NCBI GenBank assembly: GCA_017694275.1
Contig: JADINB010000021.1
Location: 1-10,466, forward strand
Reading direction: 5' to 3'
Source: Candidatus Egerieousia excrementavium
GTDB lineage: Bacteria > Bacteroidota > Bacteroidia > Bacteroidales > UBA932
DNA length: 10,466 bases
A program made the position numbers and the translations under genes. Positions 7,478-10,466 of the stretch are shown piece after piece. Each line of letters opens with the position of its first letter. The stretch's first letter is position 1. The notes below the pieces were generated by a model that saw nothing but the letters and a program-made list of their open reading frames with translations, did not search any database and had not been told where the DNA came from.

Positions 7478-7599
7478 CATTTGGAGATATAAAAAACGAA
7501 GTGACAGCTGTGAGAAGCCTGCGCGCTGCAAACTTGTTTGCACCAGCAATGGCTTCTCGCAGATGTGTGTGCTGCAAGGCACACATATATCTCCAAATG
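7478..7599. repeat. 122-bp nested inverted-repeat structure
   Basis: Outer arms CATTTGGAGATATA (7478-7491) and TATATCTCCAAATG (7586-7599) are perfect 14-bp inverted repeats. Inside sit two hairpins: CTGTGAGAAGCC / GGCTTCTCGCAG (7508-7519 / 7551-7562, 12 bp with one G-U in RNA), which itself encloses TGCAAAC-TT-GTTTGCA (7527-7542), and TGTGTGC / GCACACA (7566-7572 / 7579-7585, 6-nt loop). The whole can fold as a closed three-way junction on either strand. It is more likely a structured RNA or a small mobile repeat than a terminator, since no U-run follows. Confidence 0.75.
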
Positions 7600-7641
7600 A
7601 GATACGTCAGGCAAGGGAGAGTGCTCTGCCGAGGCGCAACA

Positions 7642-7675
7642 GTATATGCGGCAAGCAAAGCGCAGCCGAATATAC
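7642..7675. repeat. Imperfect hairpin next to the nested stem
   Basis: GTATATGCGGC (7642-7652) and GCCGAATATAC (7665-7675) pair at 10 of 11 positions around a 12-nt loop. The right arm includes most of the start of the second 13-bp direct repeat copy. Confidence 0.6.
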
Positions 7676-7688
7676 GCAGAAATTCAGG

Positions 7689-7783
7689 CATCTGAACCTT
7701 GCGTAAACACAGAATCTGTCGTTTAACCCGCTTACAACAAGCACTTTGCGAAGTTTTAAACGCTTGTGCCCGTGGTTCAGATG
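7689..7783. repeat. 95-bp inverted-repeat unit 1
   Basis: Bounded by CATCTGAACC and GGTTCAGATG, perfect 10-bp inverted repeats. Inside are short inverted pairs CGTTTAA (7720-7726) / TTAAACG (7756-7762) and ACAAGC (7737-7742) / GCTTGT (7762-7767), which cross and so would be alternative pairings. Confidence 0.7.
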
Positions 7784-7874
7784 TTAACCAGGCTTGGAAC
7801 ACCGCAGAATGCAAATGCACTCTGGAGGCACTTCTGGCAGGGGTATCCACCAAACACGCAGCAGAACATCACAC

Positions 7875-7971
7875 GCATCTGAACCGGAACGAAGTCCAAG
7901 AAATTCACTGCAATTCATTGAAAAACTTTCCATTGCGAGGCTTCAACAAGAATCTCCACCGGTTCAGATGC
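7875..7971. repeat. 95-bp inverted-repeat unit 2, extended to 13-bp arms
   Basis: GCATCTGAACCGG (7875-7887) and CCGGTTCAGATGC (7959-7971) are perfect 13-bp inverted repeats. Counting only the 10-bp core, the unit is 7876-7970, exactly 95 bp like unit 1. The interior has a direct repeat AATTCACTG / AATTCATTG (7902-7910, 7912-7920). Confidence 0.75.
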
Positions 7972-7997
7972 AGCGGCAAAGAGGAGCATCTGAACCG
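7960..7997. repeat. Strong 12-bp hairpin upstream of the membrane-protein gene
   Basis: CGGTTCAGATGC (7960-7971) pairs perfectly with GCATCTGAACCG (7986-7997) around a 14-nt loop, using motif copies 4 and 5. It competes with unit 2 for the left arm. No U-run follows, so it is not a standard terminator; it ends 30 bp before the -7 box at 8027. Confidence 0.75.
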
Positions 7998-8026
7998 AAC
8001 GCAAACAACAATATGGCAAAAATTCT

Positions 8027-8034
8027 TATTTTTG
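8027..8034 (+). promoter_or_regulatory. Possible -7 box for the membrane-protein gene
   Basis: TATTTTTG matches the Bacteroidota -7 consensus TAnnTTTG and lies 21 bp before ATG 8056, implying a short leader. No TTTG is found 19-21 nt upstream, so the promoter would lack a good -33 element. Confidence 0.38.
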
Positions 8035-8055
8035 AGAAAAAATAGGATTGTCAAA

Positions 8056-9237
8056 ATGAAAGCCAGAATAGCCGGGCTTGCCATAACTATTGTTTCTGTC
8101 TTCTGTTTCATGTTTGCAGCAGAAACTCTTTGCGCGCAAGATGCAAATTACGTTGTTACCAAAAAGGCTCCCGAAATTGAAATCTACAATCACGACGGCC
8201 AGGTTATAGGGACACTGAAGCGTGGCGACAGGGTCTTTGTCACGATGTTTCACCAAGCATTGCCGCAGGCAGACGGTTCTTGCTCCGAGCCCGTTACCTT
8301 TATCGAATATGAAGGGGAGGAGGGTTATCTGCTTTTGGGTTCTCCCGATTGGCTTTGCAGCCTCGAAAATGAAGTTGTTGCAGCCCCTTCTGCAATAAGC
8401 GGGCAAATCCCTGTAAGCGGTAAAATGATGCGGATTCTGGCGCTCGGCACTCTGGCCCTGCTGCTTGTTCTCGCCAGGCCCGTAAGCGTTATCGAGTGGA
8501 GGATAAGAGGCTATATCAAGGGCAAGGGGGTGGCAATCCTGACAGGAGTTCTTCTCCTTGTATGGTGCATAATTTCGTTATATATTGTCTATCTGCTTTA
8601 TGAGAGCGGATGGTTCAATACATGGAGAAGGAGCGGTTTCTTCAGGATGGTGGGCAATATCTTCTGGATGCTGCTCTGGTTTATAACTCAATTCGCGGTG
8701 TTGAATGTTACGGTAATGGGGTTGGCCGGCATGAAACAGCGGATTTACAGCTATTTCGACCCGGGAATGACATCGCTGGCCACATTCGTGGCGACATGGG
8801 TCATGCTGATTTTCGGCAACTGGGATGTGAGTTGGGGAAAATATGTGCAGATTGCAGTGGCTGCAATTCTCTTTCTCTTTGTCTGTTTCTGTCTCAGGCA
8901 TGTCTACCGGGAGCGCGGTTTCATTTCCGGAACCCTGATATTGCTGGTTACCCTTACCGGCGTTCCTCCGCTCTGTTTTGTGGGGCTGGAGGCGTTGAGC
9001 GGAATAATGGAGATACTGACTCTGATTTGGATAGCAAAGTTCATATACGAAGGTATGGAATATTCCCGTTTCATAGAGTTCGCCCCTTCGGAACCGGCCT
9101 ACATAGATTATTATGACCCTCAGGCCGGTGTTAGCCGCAGGCTGTACAACATGGGGGCAAGCGGCTATGTAGATGTTACGGATGGCAGTTTCTGGTCTCC
9201 TTCTTCCGACGGAACATTTTTTAACAGGACTAATTAA
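8056..9237 (+). CDS. Exported SH3-like / multi-pass inner-membrane protein of unknown function
   Basis: I do not recognise a named family. The 393-residue product starts MKARIAGLAITIVSVFCF, a signal peptide with probable cleavage near LCA-Q28. Residues ~30-100 look like a small SH3-type beta domain (EIYNHDGQVIGTLKRGDRVFV, then EGEEGYLLLGSPDWL), expected outside the cytoplasmic membrane. Six or seven hydrophobic helices follow (about 125-142, 158-182, 199-224, 240-255, 263-281, 289-310, 313-330), then a ~60-residue polar, Tyr/Gly/Ser-rich tail ending FFNRTN. The frame is open back to 7699, but that extension is repeat DNA and the signal peptide fixes ATG 8056. It stands alone: repeat array upstream, terminator and IS downstream. 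Envelope stress sensing or cell-wall contact through the SH3-like domain is only a guess. Confidence 0.82.
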   Translation: MKARIAGLAITIVSVFCFMFAAETLCAQDANYVVTKKAPEIEIYNHDGQVIGTLKRGDRVFVTMFHQALPQADGSCSEPVTFIEYEGEEGYLLLGSPDWLCSLENEVVAAPSAISGQIPVSGKMMRILALGTLALLLVLARPVSVIEWRIRGYIKGKGVAILTGVLLLVWCIISLYIVYLLYESGWFNTWRRSGFFRMVGNIFWMLLWFITQFAVLNVTVMGLAGMKQRIYSYFDPGMTSLATFVATWVMLIFGNWDVSWGKYVQIAVAAILFLFVCFCLRHVYRERGFISGTLILLVTLTGVPPLCFVGLEALSGIMEILTLIWIAKFIYEGMEYSRFIEFAPSEPAYIDYYDPQAGVSRRLYNMGASGYVDVTDGSFWSPSSDGTFFNRTN

Positions 9238-9300
9238 ATAAAAAGAGGCCGAATTCTAAGTTAAATCCAAATTTATTTTAGGTTTCGCCTTAAATTTATC

Positions 9301-9334
9301 GAAGAATGGCTCGAGCCATTCTTCTTTTTCTTTT
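9301..9334 (+). terminator. Intrinsic terminator of the membrane-protein gene
   Basis: Positions 9301-9324 are a perfect 24-bp palindrome: a 10-bp stem GAAGAATGGC / GCCATTCTTC with a TCGA loop, followed by TTTTTCTTTT. It lies 63 bp after the stop at 9237. On the minus strand the stem is followed by GATAAATTTA, so it would serve the transposase side poorly. Confidence 0.88.
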
Positions 9335-9365
9335 ATTATGTATTTTGTAGTCAATAGACAACAAT

Positions 9366-9420
9366 ATCTTACCCCGTACAATAAAATGTCGGGTAGATAA
9401 TGTAATCATATGTTTATCTA
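9366..9420 (-). other. Two mutually exclusive hairpins just downstream of the transposase
   Basis: TAGATAA / TTATCTA (9394-9400 / 9414-9420, 13-nt loop) and ATCT-T-ACCC / GGGTAGAT (9366-9374 / 9391-9398, one bulge) share bases 9394-9398, so only one can form at a time. They sit in the noncoding end beyond the transposase stop, where elements of the IS1111 group carry their RNA. Whether they belong to the IS or to the host is unclear, since no element boundary is visible. Confidence 0.4.
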
Positions 9421-9424
9421 ATAA

Positions 9425-10420
9425 TTAAGCCATAAGTTTAACAAAAGGGGTCTGGCGTTTGACCACTGCAAAGCACCTGTAAATGATCTTTGCCCTTATA
9501 GCATTGATCACAGATGCCTTATGTTTTCCTTCAGCTACCTTTCTTGCATAGTAAGTCTTTATTTGAGGATCGTGAACCATAGCTGTTATGGCGGCTCTTG
9601 TCAGAAGCACCTTTAAGTCCTTTGCGGCCAATTTAGATGTTCTCGTCTTGCCTCGGATAGATGTGCCGGATGTATGTTCAAACGGTGCGACACCACAATA
9701 GCAGGCAAATTTTCTCGGGTTTTCAAATTTTGTGAAGTTTTCGGTCATGACAATTATGGTGGCTGCATTTATTTGGCCGATGCCGACAATACTCTGAATC
9801 AAGGAATAATTGGCGGAAACTGATACATTGGCAGACATAATATCCGAGATTTCCTTTTCAATATTCTTTATTTTTGCCCCCACTTCTTCCAGTTCTGCCT
9901 TGAGATTGGACAGACAGGGGCTCTCTCCTGCTTTTGTATAATGATATTCCGCCGTTTCGATGAGTTTTGTTATCGATACCTTGTATTTTACAAATACGCC
10001 CCGAAGATTTAACATATCCCTGACCTTTACGAGGTCATCGTCTGGAAGTCTGAAGGTTGTAAGCTGTCTTTGATGGACGTATGCATACTCTGCTATACGT
10101 CTGGCGTCTATCCTGTCATTTTTCCCTCTTTGAAGCCCCAAAGACTTCTTTATGCTCAACGGACAGGCTAACGCCAGCTCGAATTTCTTTTCTATACTGG
10201 CCATAGACAGCTGATGTACATAACATCCCATGTTCTCGGCGCAAAACAATGTGCTGCTGATGTCTGCCTGGAATGACATTGCCCAGTATAGCATTTCCTG
10301 GATGCCGGAAGAACTGTTCTTGAATTTCCTGTGACCCAACTCATTCTCTTCACAGTCCAATATTGATGCATCAAATGTTAATTTTGACACATCAATGCCT
10401 ACAAAATGAGAATAATTCAT
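9425..10420 (-). CDS. IS110-family transposase (DEDD recombinase)
   Basis: Mobilises its own element through a RuvC-like DEDD domain and a C-terminal serine-bearing Transposase_20 domain. IS110-family enzymes act with a bridge RNA from the element's noncoding end. The 331 residues appear complete. The acidic tetrad is visible: Asp10 in FVGIDVSK, Glu62 in CAENMG, and Asp102 and Asp105 in KNDRIDARRIAEY. A coiled-coil-like segment spans about 172-195 (LKAELEEVGAKIKNIEKEI). The C-terminal part has SIVGIGQINAATIIV (210-224), CGVAPFEHTSGTSIRGKTR (242-260, candidate nucleophile Ser251) and SKLAAKDLKVLLTRAA. ATG 10420 starts MNYSHFVGID, normal for the family. It is convergent with the membrane-protein gene. 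No frameshift or stop is seen, so it may be active. Confidence 0.95.
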   Translation of the reverse strand: MNYSHFVGIDVSKLTFDASILDCEENELGHRKFKNSSSGIQEMLYWAMSFQADISSTLFCAENMGCYVHQLSMASIEKKFELALACPLSIKKSLGLQRGKNDRIDARRIAEYAYVHQRQLTTFRLPDDDLVKVRDMLNLRGVFVKYKVSITKLIETAEYHYTKAGESPCLSNLKAELEEVGAKIKNIEKEISDIMSANVSVSANYSLIQSIVGIGQINAATIIVMTENFTKFENPRKFACYCGVAPFEHTSGTSIRGKTRTSKLAAKDLKVLLTRAAITAMVHDPQIKTYYARKVAEGKHKASVINAIRAKIIYRCFAVVKRQTPFVKLMA

Positions 10421-10466
10421 AATTTTGCATTTAACGATTAAACAAATTGGAGATAAGCTAACACGT
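9425..10466 (-). mobile_element. IS110-family insertion sequence, right part outside window
   Basis: The element includes the transposase and, on its 5' side, at least the 46 bp to the window edge. Its left end lies somewhere in 9240-9424 but cannot be fixed, because IS110 elements usually lack clear terminal inverted repeats and target duplications; I give the transposase stop as the minimal limit. The group (IS110 or IS1111) is undecided. Confidence 0.6.

Larger units (their letters stand above)
7434..7681. repeat. Direct repeat AATATACGCAGAA flanking the stem structure
   Basis: Identical 13-bp copies at 7434-7446 and 7669-7681, 235 bp apart, bracket the 122-bp nested stem at 7478-7599. 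The left copy overlaps the -7 box of the DUF2520 promoter. They could be a long target-site duplication, recombination sites, or remnants of repeat expansion. Confidence 0.7.
7689..7996. repeat. Five alternating copies of CATCTGAACC
   Basis: Exact 10-bp copies occur at 7689-7698 (+), 7774-7783 (-), 7876-7885 (+), 7961-7970 (-) and 7987-7996 (+). Orientation alternates strictly. Spacings between starts are 85, 102, 85 and 26 bp, so copies 1-2 and 3-4 are the same distance apart, and copies 1-3 and 2-4 are both 187 bp apart. I found no further exact copy in the window. The spacers are not alike apart from a weak match around TTGCGA at the same offset (57) in both 95-bp units. Confidence 0.85.
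7413..8055. other. 643-bp gap with no convincing gene, dense in inverted repeats
   Basis: This gap between divergently read genes holds the DUF2520 operon promoter, a 122-bp nested stem structure, a 13-bp direct repeat pair, a 10/11-bp hairpin, and the alternating CATCTGAACC array, listed separately. Open frames cross it on both strands, but their translations are basic and low in recognisable motifs, and they change with the repeats. I see no tRNA, rRNA or recombinase gene in it. Confidence 0.8.

Noticed and set aside
7478..7599. Retron msr-msd or other reverse-transcriptase RNA
   Set aside because: The inverted-repeat ends are reminiscent, but no reverse transcriptase or retron effector gene is in the window.
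7249..7706. Plus-strand open frames of 137-148 codons at 7249-7695 and 7293-7706
   Set aside because: They are antisense to the DUF2520 start and its promoter, change reading through the inverted repeats and show no motif.
7413..7853. N-terminal extension of the DUF2520 protein to 407 residues
   Set aside because: The added ~147 residues consist of repeat and hairpin DNA, have no family signature, and lie upstream of a near-perfect promoter; MYKISVIGTG at 7412 is the normal start of the Rossmann fold.
7689..7970. Integron attC sites (paired inverted ends ~95 bp apart)
   Set aside because: The ends GGTTCAGATG / CATCTGAACC do not fit the GTTRRRY core, no integron integrase is present, and the spaces hold no cassette genes.
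7689..7996. CRISPR array
   Set aside because: Copies alternate in orientation, are only 10 bp, have unequal spacers (75, 92, 75, 16 bp), and no cas genes are present.
7699..8055. Membrane protein starting at 7699 (512 residues)
   Set aside because: It would bury a clear signal peptide 119 residues inside the protein; the extra segment is basic, Cys/His-rich and translated from the CATCTGAACC array.

Overview
The window looks like chromosomal DNA from a Gram-negative anaerobe of the Bacteroidota, probably Bacteroidales. Three things point there: ATP-dependent PEP carboxykinase of the enterobacterial/Bacteroides type, the gene order DUF2520 / kdsC-like phosphatase / maf, and promoter-like sequences fitting the Bacteroidota pattern TTTG ~20 nt TAnnTTTG instead of -35/-10 boxes. 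KdsC implies an LPS-bearing outer membrane.

Left part (1-1789, + strand): the 3' end of a purine nucleoside phosphorylase gene, a HAD hydrolase and a YycJ/WalJ-type metallo-beta-lactamase-fold hydrolase form a tightly packed operon with overlapping stop and start codons. It converges on pckA (1846-3450, - strand), and an intrinsic terminator between them has its U-tract on the pckA side. pckA is divergent from recQ (3577-5493, + strand) across 126 bp. recQ has its zinc cluster unusually far from the helicase core, and its 3' end overlaps the 3' end of maf on the other strand by 35 bp.

Middle (5459-7412, - strand): DUF2520/Rossmann protein, KdsC-like phosphatase and Maf nucleotide pyrophosphatase, read in that order as a compact operon. 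A very good Bacteroidota promoter sits just upstream (7432-7463).

The part that ordinary genes do not explain is 7413-8055. This 643-bp gap has no convincing gene but is dense in inverted repeats: a 14-bp perfect inverted repeat enclosing two further hairpins, a 13-bp direct repeat flanking that structure, another hairpin, and five copies of CATCTGAACC in strictly alternating orientation. Those five copies delimit two inverted-repeat units of exactly 95 bp each plus a tight 12-bp hairpin. Long open frames run through the gap from both sides, but the true starts of the flanking genes are better placed at its edges. The array could be a non-autonomous mobile repeat family, sites for a recombinase or regulator, or a structured RNA locus; the sequence alone does not decide.

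Right part: an orphan exported multi-pass membrane protein with an SH3-like N-terminal domain (8056-9237, + strand) ends at a strong terminator. A complete IS110-family DEDD transposase follows (9425-10420, - strand); its element runs off the right edge.
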